From Alphaproteobacteria bacterium (lineage in GTDB: Bacteria; Pseudomonadota; Alphaproteobacteria; Rhodobacterales; Rhodobacteraceae), in NCBI GenBank assembly GCA_030428355.1, contig JAUIBL010000022.1, positions 1 to 64,000 of the forward strand: a stretch of DNA of 64,000 nucleotides. Reading direction: 5' to 3'. The position numbers and the translations under genes were made by a program. The notes below the pieces were generated by a model that saw nothing but the letters and a program-made list of their open reading frames with translations, was not told the DNA's origin and ran no database searches. Below, piece after piece: positions 8,216 through 16,163 of this stretch; the first letter of the stretch is position 1, and the number at the start of each line of letters is the position of its first letter.

Positions 8216-9178
8216 TTATCCCCAAAGCTCGGGCGCGGAGGGATGTACCCCGGCGGCATCGAAGGTCAGCGGCGTCTTTCGATCCTCGACCAGCAAGAGC
8301 GGACCATCGAGATCGGTGATCGCCGCCCCCTGCGCCACCAGCACCGCAGGCGCCATCGCCAGCGACGATCCGACCATACAGCCCACCATGACCTCATAGC
8401 CGTCGGCCCGCGCCGCATCCCGCAGCGCCAGCGCCTCGGTCAGACCACCCGTCTTGTCGAGCTTGATGTTCACCATGTCATACTTGCCTTTCAGTTTGGG
8501 CAAGGAGGCACGGTCATGGCAGCTTTCATCCGCACAGAGCGGCACCGGACGGTCGATCCCCAGAAGCGCCTCGTCCTCACCGGCTGGCAAGGGTTGCTCC
8601 ACGAGTGCCACGCCCAGCCGCAAGAGGTGCGGTGCCAGATCGGAATAGACCTCCGCCGACCAGCCCTCATTGGCATCGACAATGATCCGCGCATCAGGCG
8701 CACCCGCGCGCACCGCCTCAAGTCGCGGCATGTCATCCGGTGTGCCCAGCTTGATCTTCAGCAAGGGCCGATGCGCATGTTTCGCCGCCTGCGCCTGCAT
8801 CGCTTCGGGTGTGTCCAGCGACAGCGTGTAGGCCGTTACCTCAGGACCCGGCGCCGCCAAATCGGCAAGCTCCCACACCCGACGACCGGTCTGCTTGGCC
8901 TCCAGATCCCACAGCGCACAATCGACAGCATTCCGCGCCGCACCTGCTGGCAAGGCCTCCTGCAATGCCCTCCGGTCGATGCCCTCTGGCAAAGACCGGA
9001 TCTGCGCCTCGACACTCTCCAACGTCTCGTCATACCGCGCATAGGGCACACATTCGCCCCAGCCGGTCACGCCATTGCGCGTCACCCGCACCGTCAAAAC
9101 CTTGGCCTCGGTCCGGCTACCGCGTGAAATGGTGAACACCTGCGCCAGTCGGAAGACATCGCGCGTGACCTCGATCAT
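8216..9178 (-). CDS. dgcA: Enolase-superfamily racemase, DgcA-like (N-acetyl-D-glutamate racemase / dipeptide epimerase family)
   Basis: The 320-residue protein has the catalytic set of the muconate-lactonising subgroup: KxK (K141, K143), metal ligands D168 (VDAN), E194 (VEQP) and D217 (CADES), and the opposite-face lysines in NIKLDKTGG (K239, K242). Stand-alone homologues are usually labelled L-Ala-D/L-Glu epimerase. Here the gene follows a DgcN-like gene by 74 bases, and in the DgcN-DgcA pathway of marine bacteria the partner of DgcN is a racemase of this family that converts N-acetyl-D-glutamate to N-acetyl-L-glutamate. The specific role is inferred from that neighbour; muropeptide epimerase is the alternative. 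Confidence 0.8.
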   Translation of the reverse strand: MIEVTRDVFRLAQVFTISRGSRTEAKVLTVRVTRNGVTGWGECVPYARYDETLESVEAQIRSLPEGIDRRALQEALPAGAARNAVDCALWDLEAKQTGRRVWELADLAAPGPEVTAYTLSLDTPEAMQAQAAKHAHRPLLKIKLGTPDDMPRLEAVRAGAPDARIIVDANEGWSAEVYSDLAPHLLRLGVALVEQPLPAGEDEALLGIDRPVPLCADESCHDRASLPKLKGKYDMVNIKLDKTGGLTEALALRDAARADGYEVMVGCMVGSSLAMAPAVLVAQGAAITDLDGPLLLVEDRKTPLTFDAAGVHPSAPELWG

Positions 9179-9192
9179 GGGCTGCTCCCCCT

Positions 9193-9215
9193 GCTTTTTC
9201 TTTTCTCAAATATGC
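9193..9215. repeat. Short intergenic pyrimidine-rich repeat, copy 1
   Basis: The run GCTTTTTCTTTTCTC followed by AAATATGC lies between the dgcN- and dgcA-like genes. A second copy at 48022-48044 in the urease operon matches at 20 of 23 positions. Both copies lie between codirectional genes. They look like remnants of a dispersed element. Confidence 0.5.
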
Positions 9216-9252
9216 AGACGCGACGCCTTCAGAAGCGCCGCGCCAATGGTCG

Positions 9253-10254
9253 TCAAAGCGCGGCCAGCGCCTCGGCCAGCCGATCCGCCCCGTGGCGATA
9301 GGGATCGACCGCGGGCAACCCCATCCGGTCCTCCAATTCCTTGAGATAGGCCACCGCTTCGGCCTCTCCCATATGCTGTGTGTTGATCGAGATCCCCGCC
9401 ACCACACAGTCCGGGTTCGCAATCCGCGCCAATGGCAGCGCCATGTCGCGGAGCGCCTCGAGCGAGGGCAGGTCATATCCCGGCAGACCGCGCATATGGG
9501 TCCGAGTCGGCTCGTGACACAGGATCAGCGCATCGGGCTGCCCGCCATGGATCAGGGCCAGCGTCACACCCGAGAAGGAGACGTGGAACAGGCTTCCCTG
9601 CCCTTCGATCACGTCCCAATGGTCGGGGTCATTGTCCGGCGTCAGCCATTCGATGGAGCCCGCCATGAAATCCGCGATCACCGCGTCGAGCGGCACCCCG
9701 TCGCCGGTGATCAGGATGCCCGTCTGCCCGGTGGCGCGGAAGGTACTTTTCATCCCCATGGCGCGCATGGATTTGTCCAAAGCCAGGCCGGTATACATCT
9801 TGCCCACCGAACAATCGGTGCCGACACCCAGCACACGCTTGCCCGTGCGCTTCACGCCATCGGCGATGGGATAATCGACCTCCGGCACCCGCACATCATG
9901 CAGGGACCGCCCAGTCGCCTGTGCTACCGCCACCAGATCGGGTTCATTGCGCAGCAGGTTGTGCAGGCCCGACGCCAGGTCGAACCCTTCCTCGAGCGCC
10001 ATCACAAGTACCTTTTTCCACGCCTGGCTGATCTTGCCGCCCCGGTTGGCCACGCCGACCACAAGAGTCTTCGCACCGGCCTCTTTCGCCTCGGCAAGGG
10101 TCATGTCCGGAAGTTTCATATCGGCCTTGCAGCCCTCCATCCGGAACTGACCGACGCAATTCTCGGGACGCCAATCCTTGATGCCCTGTGCCACCTTGGC
10201 AGCCAGCCCGTCGGGCGCGTCGCCCAGAAACAAAAGATAAGGTGTCTTGATCAT
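9253..10254 (-). CDS. dgcN: DgcN-like protein (DUF1611 family), probable D-glutamate N-acetyltransferase
   Basis: The 333-residue protein belongs to the DUF1611 family, with an N-terminal Rossmann-like domain and a P-loop-like segment VLGVGTDCSVGKMYTGLAL (about residues 142-160), then GQTGILITGDGVPLDAVIADFMAG. DgcN from marine Proteobacteria acetylates D-glutamate, the first step of a catabolic route that continues with DgcA. The start is the ATG giving MIKTPYLLFLGDAP; a longer in-frame reading adds a non-conserved leader. It is the first gene of the dgcN-dgcA unit, divergent from malyl-CoA lyase. Family membership is firm; the reaction is inferred from family and neighbour. Confidence 0.8.
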   Translation of the reverse strand: MIKTPYLLFLGDAPDGLAAKVAQGIKDWRPENCVGQFRMEGCKADMKLPDMTLAEAKEAGAKTLVVGVANRGGKISQAWKKVLVMALEEGFDLASGLHNLLRNEPDLVAVAQATGRSLHDVRVPEVDYPIADGVKRTGKRVLGVGTDCSVGKMYTGLALDKSMRAMGMKSTFRATGQTGILITGDGVPLDAVIADFMAGSIEWLTPDNDPDHWDVIEGQGSLFHVSFSGVTLALIHGGQPDALILCHEPTRTHMRGLPGYDLPSLEALRDMALPLARIANPDCVVAGISINTQHMGEAEAVAYLKELEDRMGLPAVDPYRHGADRLAEALAAL

Positions 10255-10339
10255 TGCGGTTCCCCATGAAGCAGCGTGTTCCCTCGAAGAATGGCAGGCC
10301 GCCACGTGAATTGCATCGCTTTACACGCGCCCTGCCCCC

Positions 10340-10447
10340 CGTTTGCACAAAATTTCCCCGCAAACGGCCGAACTGATGGGAGAATCTTGCGCAGGCAAAC
10401 CGCGCTGCACAGCAGCGACGATTCCGCATGTGCAAAATGCGCTTGCA
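10340..10447. promoter_or_regulatory. Inverted repeats in the dgcN / malyl-CoA lyase intergenic region
   Basis: CGTTTGC (10340-10346) and GCAAACG (10360-10366) form a perfect inverted repeat with a 13-base spacer. A second partial dyad, TGCAA...TTGCA, lies at 10431-10447. The 258-base region separates two divergent genes. TTTGC/GCAAA half-sites suit a dimeric regulator. RamB-type regulators of acetate assimilation recognise TTTGCAAA-like sites, but the assignment here is a guess. Confidence 0.4.
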
Positions 10448-10512
10448 GAAAGACGCGCAATTTCATAACCCCACAGCAGCACGAAACGAAATATCCTTAC
10501 CAAGAGGCGCCC

Positions 10513-11475
10513 ATGTCCTTCCGCATCCAGCCCACCCCGCCATCCCGCCCGAACCGCTGCCAGTTGTTCGGCCCCGGCTCGCGCCCGGCGATCTTCGAGA
10601 AGATGGCTAAATCGGACGCGGATGTGATCAACCTCGATCTCGAAGACAGCGTCGCCCCCACCGACAAGGACAGCGCGCGCGAGAATATCATTCAGGCGAT
10701 CGGCGACATCGACTGGGGCAACAAGACGCTCAGCGTGCGCATCAACAGCCTTGATACGCCGTTCTGGTATCGCGATGTGGTCGACCTTCTGGAACGCGCG
10801 CCCGAGCGGCTCGATCAGATCATGATCCCCAAGGTGGGCTGCGGGGCCGATCTTTACGCTGTTGACGCACTGGTCAGTGCTGTCGAGGCCGCCAAGGGCC
10901 GCAAAAAGCGGCTCGGTTTCGAAGTGATCATCGAATCCGCCGCCGGCATCGCCCATGTCGAAGAGATCGCCTCTGCCACGCCGCGCCTTCAGGCGATGAG
11001 CCTCGGGGCCGCCGATTTCGCCGCATCCATGGGCATGCAGACCACCGGCATCGGGGGCACGCAGGCGAATTACTACATGCTGCATGAGGGCGCGAAATAC
11101 TGGTCCGATCCGTGGCATTGGGCACAGACCGCCATTGTCGCCGCCTGCCGCACCCATGGCGTGCTACCGGTCGACGGGCCGTTCGGCGACTTTTCAGATG
11201 ACGAAGGCTTCCGCGCGCAGGCGCTGCGGTCGGCGACGCTGGGGATGGTCGGCAAATGGGCGATCCACCCGAAACAGGTGGCGCTGGCCAATGAGGTCTT
11301 CACCCCGTCCGAGGAAGCCGTGACCGAGGCGCGCGAGATCCTTGCCGCCATGGAAGAGGCCAAGGCCAAGGGCGAAGGGGCAACGGTTTACAAAGGGCGT
11401 CTGGTCGACATCGCGTCGATCAAACAGGCCGAGGTGATTGTGCGCCAGTCCGAGATGATCGCCACGCCAGCCTGA
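10513..11475 (+). CDS. mcl1: L-malyl-CoA / beta-methylmalyl-CoA lyase
   Basis: This CitE-family lyase cleaves beta-methylmalyl-CoA to glyoxylate and propionyl-CoA and reversibly splits L-malyl-CoA; it is a central step of the ethylmalonyl-CoA pathway and of 3-hydroxypropionate metabolism. The 320-residue length fits the Rhodobacter enzyme. Motifs are INLDLEDSVAP with the Mg-binding acidic residues, KTLSVRIN, FEVIIESAAGI, the SLGAADFAASMGM loop and GKWAIHPKQV. The ATG after AAGAGG is the start; the longer in-frame reading lacks resemblance. It is monocistronic with its own terminator and lies divergent from dgcN. Confidence 0.9.
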   Translation: MSFRIQPTPPSRPNRCQLFGPGSRPAIFEKMAKSDADVINLDLEDSVAPTDKDSARENIIQAIGDIDWGNKTLSVRINSLDTPFWYRDVVDLLERAPERLDQIMIPKVGCGADLYAVDALVSAVEAAKGRKKRLGFEVIIESAAGIAHVEEIASATPRLQAMSLGAADFAASMGMQTTGIGGTQANYYMLHEGAKYWSDPWHWAQTAIVAACRTHGVLPVDGPFGDFSDDEGFRAQALRSATLGMVGKWAIHPKQVALANEVFTPSEEAVTEAREILAAMEEAKAKGEGATVYKGRLVDIASIKQAEVIVRQSEMIATPA

Positions 11476-11532
11476 TTGGGGGTGTCAGAGCCCTATCGGC
11501 GCTGAGACGACAATGCTCAGGGAACAAGCACC

Positions 11533-11566
11533 AAGGGCCTGCGCGTGATCCGGCGCGGGCCCTTTT
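11533..11566 (+). terminator. Rho-independent terminator after malyl-CoA lyase
   Basis: AAGGGCC (11533-11539) pairs with GGCCCTT (11558-11564). The stem extends by TGCGC/GCGCG with one wobble, and TTTT follows. Confidence 0.85.
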
Positions 11567-11581
11567 CCCTATCCGCCGTTG

Positions 11582-11626
11582 CCAGAATTTTATGGGCGGG
11601 GCCAAGAATCTTCGTACGAAGATTCT
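11582..11626. repeat. Dispersed palindromic intergenic element, copy 1
   Basis: A conserved block CCAGAATTTTATGG (11582-11595) is followed by a perfect 22-bp palindrome at 11605-11626 (left arm AGAATCTTCGT). The same arrangement, with identical block and near-identical spacing, recurs at 34745-34789. In both copies one frame reads LPEFYG, so the element may at times be annotated as a false ORF. It lies between malyl-CoA lyase and the convergent transglycosylase gene. Confidence 0.75.
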
Positions 11627-11653
11627 CAGCCAAAGGTTACGAAAGGGTTGACC

Positions 11654-12151
11654 TCACTCGGACCAGTCCTTGCGGCCATGGACCCCGGTCTCGTCCAGCA
11701 GCCCCAGGCGCTTGGCCTCGTAGTAATAGCCGCGTGCGTACCACATGACCGCCTCGGCCTCGTCGCCGCCCGAGACCAGCCACGCCCCGCGCAGATAGCG
11801 CACCGCATATTTCAGGTTGGTTTCCGCATCCAGAAGGTCGGACGGCTCCCCGCGAAACCCCATCGACCGCGCCGTGGCGGGCAGGATTTGCATCAACCCG
11901 TAATAAGGCCCGTTGCGCGCCTCGGGCCGGTGCGTGCTTTCGCGGATCACGACCCGCTGGACCAACGACACCGGCACATCATTGCGCGCGGCGGCCTCGA
12001 GGATGAGCGCCCGCAGCTCGGGTGTCTCGTTGGGGTAAAGGTCATGCACCGGGGCCGCCGCAAACGAGGCGGCGTCGGGCGTCGGGGTGCTGCAGGCGGC
12101 CAGACCGGCCACCAGACACACGCAGATCAGGGGAACACGCAGAACTCTCAT
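11654..12151 (-). CDS. Lytic transglycosylase-like lipoprotein (SLT domain)
   Basis: The 165-residue protein is a predicted lipoprotein (LVAGLAACST, Cys near residue 19) with a compact SLT/goose-lysozyme-like domain: VQRVVIRESTHRPEARNG carries the catalytic Glu in RES, then YYGLMQILPATARSMGF and LLDAETNLKYAVRYLRGA. Such enzymes cleave the MurNAc-GlcNAc bond of peptidoglycan to give 1,6-anhydro ends. The start is set at MRVLRVPLIC because the lipobox follows it directly; a longer reading buries the signal. At 165 residues it is minimal, with no cell-wall binding module. Confidence 0.85.
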   Translation of the reverse strand: MRVLRVPLICVCLVAGLAACSTPTPDAASFAAAPVHDLYPNETPELRALILEAAARNDVPVSLVQRVVIRESTHRPEARNGPYYGLMQILPATARSMGFRGEPSDLLDAETNLKYAVRYLRGAWLVSGGDEAEAVMWYARGYYYEAKRLGLLDETGVHGRKDWSE

Positions 12152-12251
12152 GAACAAAGCTCTGCGCCGACTTTCCGCCCAAGGCAATTCTGCAAATGTG
12201 CCATCGGCGGCCCTCCGCTCAGGACAGGGGCCGCCGGTGCGCAAAGCCGCA

Positions 12252-12410
12252 TCACGCGGCGTAGTATTCCTCGAAGACCGGCGAAGGCTGGCTGTTCTGC
12301 GCTGTCACCAGACGCGGACGCGGGGTGTAATAGGCCCAGGCTTCGTCAAGCAGGCGCAGGGCCTCCTGCGGGTCAACGGGGCGGGGGTTTGGCCGGGATG
12401 TCTGTGCCAT
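12252..12410 (-). CDS. Small conserved-looking protein, 52 residues
   Basis: This short gene has a good ribosome binding site (GGAGTGACCCC before ATG) and reads MAQTSRPNPRPVDPQEALRL, then LDEAWAYYTPRPRL, and ends EEYYAA. It is polar with several Tyr and Pro, and has no signal peptide or membrane segment. The codons are coherent with the high-G+C genome. It lies between the transglycosylase and the Lrp-type regulator, all on the minus strand. Function is unknown; I believe similar short proteins occur in other Rhodobacterales but cannot check. Confidence 0.65.
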   Translation of the reverse strand: MAQTSRPNPRPVDPQEALRLLDEAWAYYTPRPRLVTAQNSQPSPVFEEYYAA

Positions 12411-12517
12411 GGGGTCACTCCAATCTGTTCTGTGCCTCCCGTGGCTTGCAACCTATGCGCCCCATTTCCGGACACCAGAGACAGGACAGCAGCCTCGCCA
12501 TGCGACAGACGCATGGC

Positions 12518-12970
12518 TCAGGCGCGCTCGTCCTTGGGGGATCCCATCACCACATATGAGGTGATCGCATTCACCTGCGGCAGGACCCCAAGCACTTCGG
12601 TGTGGAAATGCTTGTAGGCGGCCAAATCGCGCGCCTCGACCCGCAGAAGATACTCCACCGATCCGGTGATGTTGTGACATTCCCGCACCTCGGGACTGCG
12701 CGAGATCGCCCGCTCGAACGCCTCCTGCGCCGCCTTGGTATGCTGGCTGAGCCCGACGGTGACATAGGCCACAAAGCCGATCCCGGTCTTCTCGGGGCTG
12801 AGCACCGCGCGATAGCCCGTGATCACGCCGGCCCGCTCCAGCGCGCTGACCCGGCGCAGACAGGCCGAGGGCGACAGCCCCACCTGTTCGGCAAGGGCAA
12901 GATTGCTGATCCGCCCGTCACGGGACAGAACACGCAATATCTGGCGATCTGTGCTGTCAATATTGGTCAT
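12518..12970 (-). CDS. Lrp/AsnC-family transcriptional regulator
   Basis: The 150-residue protein has the AsnC helix-turn-helix (residues about 6-55; DRQILRVLSRDGRISNLALAE and VGLSPSACLRRVSALERAGVI) and a RAM ligand-binding domain (residues 65-145, with the Gly-rich SVEYLLRVEARD). Family members bind an amino acid and act on adjacent genes. It is divergent from a LysE-type exporter, the usual arrangement in which Lrp or ArgP-type regulators switch on amino acid export. A perfect ATTGCGCAAT palindrome directly ahead of its start is a candidate operator. Confidence 0.92.
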   Translation of the reverse strand: MTNIDSTDRQILRVLSRDGRISNLALAEQVGLSPSACLRRVSALERAGVITGYRAVLSPEKTGIGFVAYVTVGLSQHTKAAQEAFERAISRSPEVRECHNITGSVEYLLRVEARDLAAYKHFHTEVLGVLPQVNAITSYVVMGSPKDERA

Positions 12971-12972
12971 TC

Positions 12973-12982
12973 ATTGCGCAAT
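12973..12982. promoter_or_regulatory. Candidate Lrp operator
   Basis: The perfect 10-bp palindrome ATTGCGCAAT lies 2 bases upstream of the Lrp-family start codon, in the 74-base divergent region shared with the LysE-type exporter. Position suggests autoregulation and control of the exporter; binding is not shown. Confidence 0.45.
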
Positions 12983-13044
12983 TTACGTCAGTTCAACACA
13001 ATAAAGCAATCTCTGCGCAGCGCTGTCGACACATATTGCCCGGC

Positions 13045-13641
13045 ATGACACCTGATCTTTTCCTTGCCCTTGCGGGCTTTGCCCTTGTCACCGTGATAAC
13101 ACCGGGACCGAACAACCTGATGTTGATGACATCGGGCGCGAATTTCGGATTCCGCCGGTCGATCCCGCACATGCTGGGCGTGGGTCTTGGCTTTCCGATG
13201 ATGATCGTTCCGGTGGGTCTGGGCGTGATGCAGATCTTCGATCTGTGGCCGGTTTCCTACACCATCCTCAAGGTGCTGTCCGTGCTTTACATGCTTTACC
13301 TCGCATGGCGTATCGCAAATGCCGCGCCGCCCGATGGCGCACCGACATCGGGCAGCAAACCTCTGTCCTTTGTTCAGGCCGCCGCATTTCAATGGGTCAA
13401 CCCCAAGGCATGGTCGATGGCGCTGGGGGCGATCACCCTCTACGCCACCGGGCGCGACATCGCCGCCGTGCTCTGGGTCGCGGGGACCTATGTGGCGATG
13501 GGGTGCATCTCGACCACCACATGGACGGTGATCGGCCAGCAACTGCGCCGCCTGCTCAACCGCCCGGCGCGCCTGCGGGTGTTCAACTGGGCGATGGCGG
13601 CGCTGCTGGTGGCCTCACTGATCCCCGTGATCTGGACCTGA
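13045..13641 (+). CDS. LysE/RhtB-family amino acid exporter
   Basis: The 198-residue inner-membrane protein has about six transmembrane segments and the LysE-family signature near the N-terminus ([24 protein letters not shown]), plus the conserved FQWVNPKAW segment around residue 115. It exports an amino acid or homoserine/threonine-like solute using the proton gradient. The ATG was chosen over a TTG three codons upstream. The divergent Lrp-family gene probably regulates it. Confidence 0.9.
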   Translation: MTPDLFLALAGFALVTVITPGPNNLMLMTSGANFGFRRSIPHMLGVGLGFPMMIVPVGLGVMQIFDLWPVSYTILKVLSVLYMLYLAWRIANAAPPDGAPTSGSKPLSFVQAAAFQWVNPKAWSMALGAITLYATGRDIAAVLWVAGTYVAMGCISTTTWTVIGQQLRRLLNRPARLRVFNWAMAALLVASLIPVIWT

Positions 13642-13717
13642 CCGGGTTGCGATTGCAAATCCCCGCCCGGACGGTCATATAAACCGCCAGCCGCAGGCAA
13701 CAGGGCACCGTCGGACC

Positions 13718-14680
13718 ATGACCAACTATCTCGATTTTGAAAAACCGCTGGCCGAGATCGAAGGCAAAGCCGAAGAGCTGCGCGCGATGGCGCGCAAGAA
13801 CGAAGAGATGGACATCGAGGACGAGGCCCGCGCGCTTGACGCCAAAGCGCAGGCGCTGCTGAAGGAGCTTTACAAGAAGCTGACCCCCTGGCGGAAATGC
13901 CAGATCGCCCGCCACCCCGAACGCCCGCATTGCAAAGACTATATCGACGCGCTGTTTTCCGAGTACACGCCGCTCGCCGGAGACCGGAACTTTGCCGATG
14001 ACGATGCGGTCATGGGCGGCCTTGCCCGGTTCGACGACAAACCGGTGGTCATCATCGGCCATGAAAAGGGCCACGACACCGAAAGCCGCATCAAGCGCAA
14101 TTTCGGCATGGCCCGCCCCGAAGGCTACCGCAAGGCGGTGCGCCTGATGGATCTGGCCGACCGCTTCCGCATTCCCGTGATCACCCTTGTCGACACCCCC
14201 GGCGCCTATCCCGGCAAGGGCGCCGAAGAGCGCGGTCAGTCCGAAGCCATCGCCCGCTCGACCGAGAAATGCCTGCAGATCGGTGTGCCGGTGATCTCTG
14301 TCGTGATCGGCGAAGGCGGATCAGGCGGGGCCGTGGCCTTTGCCACCGCCAACCGCGTGGCGATGCTGGAACATTCGGTCTATTCGGTGATTTCCCCAGA
14401 AGGCTGTGCGTCGATCCTCTGGAAAGACGCCGAAAAGATGCGCGAAGCGGCCGAAGCCCTGCGCCTCACGGCTCAGGACCTGCTCAATCTCGGCGTGGCC
14501 GATCAGGTGATCTCAGAACCGCTGGGCGGCGCACATCGCGGGCGCGAGGAAACCATCCGCTCGGTCGGCAACGCGCTGCGCGGCATGCTCAAGGACCTGT
14601 CCGACCAAAAGCCGAAGAAGCTGATCGCGGACCGCCGCCGCAAGTTCCTCGACATCGGCACCAAGGGACTGGCCGCCTGA
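13718..14680 (+). CDS. accA: Acetyl-CoA carboxylase carboxyltransferase subunit alpha
   Basis: AccA forms with AccD the carboxyltransferase that moves CO2 from biotin to acetyl-CoA, the first committed step of fatty acid synthesis. The 320-residue length is standard. Signatures are the N-terminal coiled region ([18 protein letters not shown]), [26 protein letters not shown], the oxyanion segment [21 protein letters not shown] and [17 protein letters not shown]. The dtd gene starts 2 bases after its stop, so the two are probably cotranscribed. Confidence 0.97.
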   Translation: MTNYLDFEKPLAEIEGKAEELRAMARKNEEMDIEDEARALDAKAQALLKELYKKLTPWRKCQIARHPERPHCKDYIDALFSEYTPLAGDRNFADDDAVMGGLARFDDKPVVIIGHEKGHDTESRIKRNFGMARPEGYRKAVRLMDLADRFRIPVITLVDTPGAYPGKGAEERGQSEAIARSTEKCLQIGVPVISVVIGEGGSGGAVAFATANRVAMLEHSVYSVISPEGCASILWKDAEKMREAAEALRLTAQDLLNLGVADQVISEPLGGAHRGREETIRSVGNALRGMLKDLSDQKPKKLIADRRRKFLDIGTKGLAA

Positions 14681-14681
14681 C

Positions 14682-15125
14682 ATGCGCGCGCTGATCCAAC
14701 GCGTGTCCGAGGCCTCGGTCTCCGTCGATGGCGAGGTTCTTGGCGAGATCGGCGCGGGCCTTCTGATCCTCATCTGCGCGATGCAAGGCGATACCGAGGC
14801 AGAGGCCGACAGGCTTGCCGCCAAGATCGCCAAGCTGCGCATCTTCAAGGATGACGAGGGCCGGATGAACCGCTCGGTGCTCGACATCGGCGGCAGCGCC
14901 CTTGTGGTCAGCCAGTTCACCCTTGCCGCCGACACCTCACGCGGCAACCGCCCTGGGTTCTCTACAGCCGCCGCGCCGGACGATGGCAATCGTCTATACG
15001 AATACTTCGCGGGTCAGGTGGCGTCACAGGGCATCCCCGTCGCAAAGGGTCGTTTTGGCGCGGATATGAAAGTCCGGTTACTGAATGACGGGCCGGTGAC
15101 GATCTGGATGGATACTGCGGACTGA
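14682..15125 (+). CDS. dtd: D-aminoacyl-tRNA deacylase
   Basis: This 147-residue homodimeric enzyme removes D-amino acids (and glycine) wrongly attached to tRNA. The two signature motifs are present: SQFTL (77-81) and the cis-Pro motif in NDGPVT (135-140; Gly137-Pro138) that excludes L-amino acids. The start [15 protein letters not shown] is canonical. It follows accA by 1-2 bases. The protection against D-aminoacyl-tRNA fits a genome that also carries D-amino acid metabolism genes a few kb upstream, though dtd is near universal. Confidence 0.96.
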   Translation: MRALIQRVSEASVSVDGEVLGEIGAGLLILICAMQGDTEAEADRLAAKIAKLRIFKDDEGRMNRSVLDIGGSALVVSQFTLAADTSRGNRPGFSTAAAPDDGNRLYEYFAGQVASQGIPVAKGRFGADMKVRLLNDGPVTIWMDTAD

Positions 15126-15155
15126 CCTGACGGCCAACCGACGACCTGAGCCGCG

Positions 15156-16058
15156 CTAGCGGCCCAGCGCGGCCAGAACGTCTGACACCTCCTGCACCAC
15201 TTTGCCTGTCGCATCGCCAAGATTGTTGCCGCGGCAGATCGAAATACTGAGCGTTTCGGTCAGCCTGCGGTTGGCAAGCGGCCTGAAGTTCAGGCGTCCG
15301 GCGTGGACATCGTCACAGATGTCGGGCCATGTCAGAAACCCCACGCCCGCCCCCTGCCGCAGGAAGGTCAGAAGCGCGGTGATGGAGTTGGAGCTGATCC
15401 TGACCTGCGGATTGACCCGCTCGCTCAGAATCTCAGCCAGCAACCGCGTGTGCATCGAAAGCGCCGAGGAGGGCAGGCACAGCGGATACCTGAGTGCCTG
15501 TTCCAGCGGCAGCGGCCCGTCACCGGCCAGCGACAGACTGGGGGCAAACACCGCGCCGAGGTGATATTCCTGCGTTTCGACCACGATCAGCCGCGACAGA
15601 CGTGGCATGTTGAACGCGACGATCATGTCCAACTCAAGCGCCTCGGCCCGGCTGATGATGTCGCCGGTTGTGCCGACTGCCAGTTCCAGCTCGACCTCGC
15701 CGAAAATCGCCTGCAGCCGTTCGGTCAGCTTGGGGATCAACGTGCCCACAAGGCCTTCCATGATGCCAAGCCGCAGGCGCAGATCGGTCACTTTCCGGGA
15801 TTGGTGCAGCCGCTTGGTCAAGGCCGCGTCAGCAGCCAGCCAGCGCATCGCCTCGTCCCGCAACGCCTCGCCTTCGGCGGTCAGGGCAACGCCCCCGGCG
15901 CTGCGCACCAGCAATGTCGTATCGTAGCTGCGTTCCAGCATCTGCAACTGCCGCGACAGCGCAGGGGCCGAAATATTGAGGCGTTCCGCCGCAGCACGGA
16001 TGGAATCGGACTGCGACACGACAAGGAAAGACCTGATTTCACGAGAAAATGCGGACAT
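15156..16058 (-). CDS. LysR-family transcriptional regulator
   Basis: The 300-residue protein has an N-terminal winged helix-turn-helix (about residues 5-62; IRAAAERLNISAPALSRQLQ and LERSYDTTLLVRS) and a periplasmic-binding-type effector domain. It is divergent from the deaminase/ABC transporter operon, the standard arrangement for a LysR activator of the neighbouring genes. The shared intergenic region holds a direct repeat. The effector is probably the substrate or an intermediate of that operon. The gene is convergent with dtd. Confidence 0.92.
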   Translation of the reverse strand: MSAFSREIRSFLVVSQSDSIRAAAERLNISAPALSRQLQMLERSYDTTLLVRSAGGVALTAEGEALRDEAMRWLAADAALTKRLHQSRKVTDLRLRLGIMEGLVGTLIPKLTERLQAIFGEVELELAVGTTGDIISRAEALELDMIVAFNMPRLSRLIVVETQEYHLGAVFAPSLSLAGDGPLPLEQALRYPLCLPSSALSMHTRLLAEILSERVNPQVRISSNSITALLTFLRQGAGVGFLTWPDICDDVHAGRLNFRPLANRRLTETLSISICRGNNLGDATGKVVQEVSDVLAALGR

Positions 16059-16072
16059 GAGGTGAGTGTAAG

Positions 16073-16146
16073 GTTTTTTGCAACGCTATGTGAACTTCTT
16101 TCTACTTTTTGAAACACACAAGGCCTGTCTAGTTTTTCTGCAACGC
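16073..16146. promoter_or_regulatory. Direct repeat in the LysR / operon intergenic region
   Basis: GTTTTTTGCAACGC (16073-16086) recurs as GTTTTTCTGCAACGC (16132-16146), 59 bases apart, in the 105-base divergent region. The region is A+T-richer than its surroundings. It is a plausible pair of half-sites for the LysR protein or a shared promoter element. Confidence 0.4.
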
Positions 16147-16163
16147 AGAACAGGAATCAGACC

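Noticed and set aside
12305-12514. 69-codon frame over the same place as the 52-codon gene
   Set aside because: It lacks a ribosome binding site, while the overlapping shorter frame has GGAG correctly placed and better codon use.
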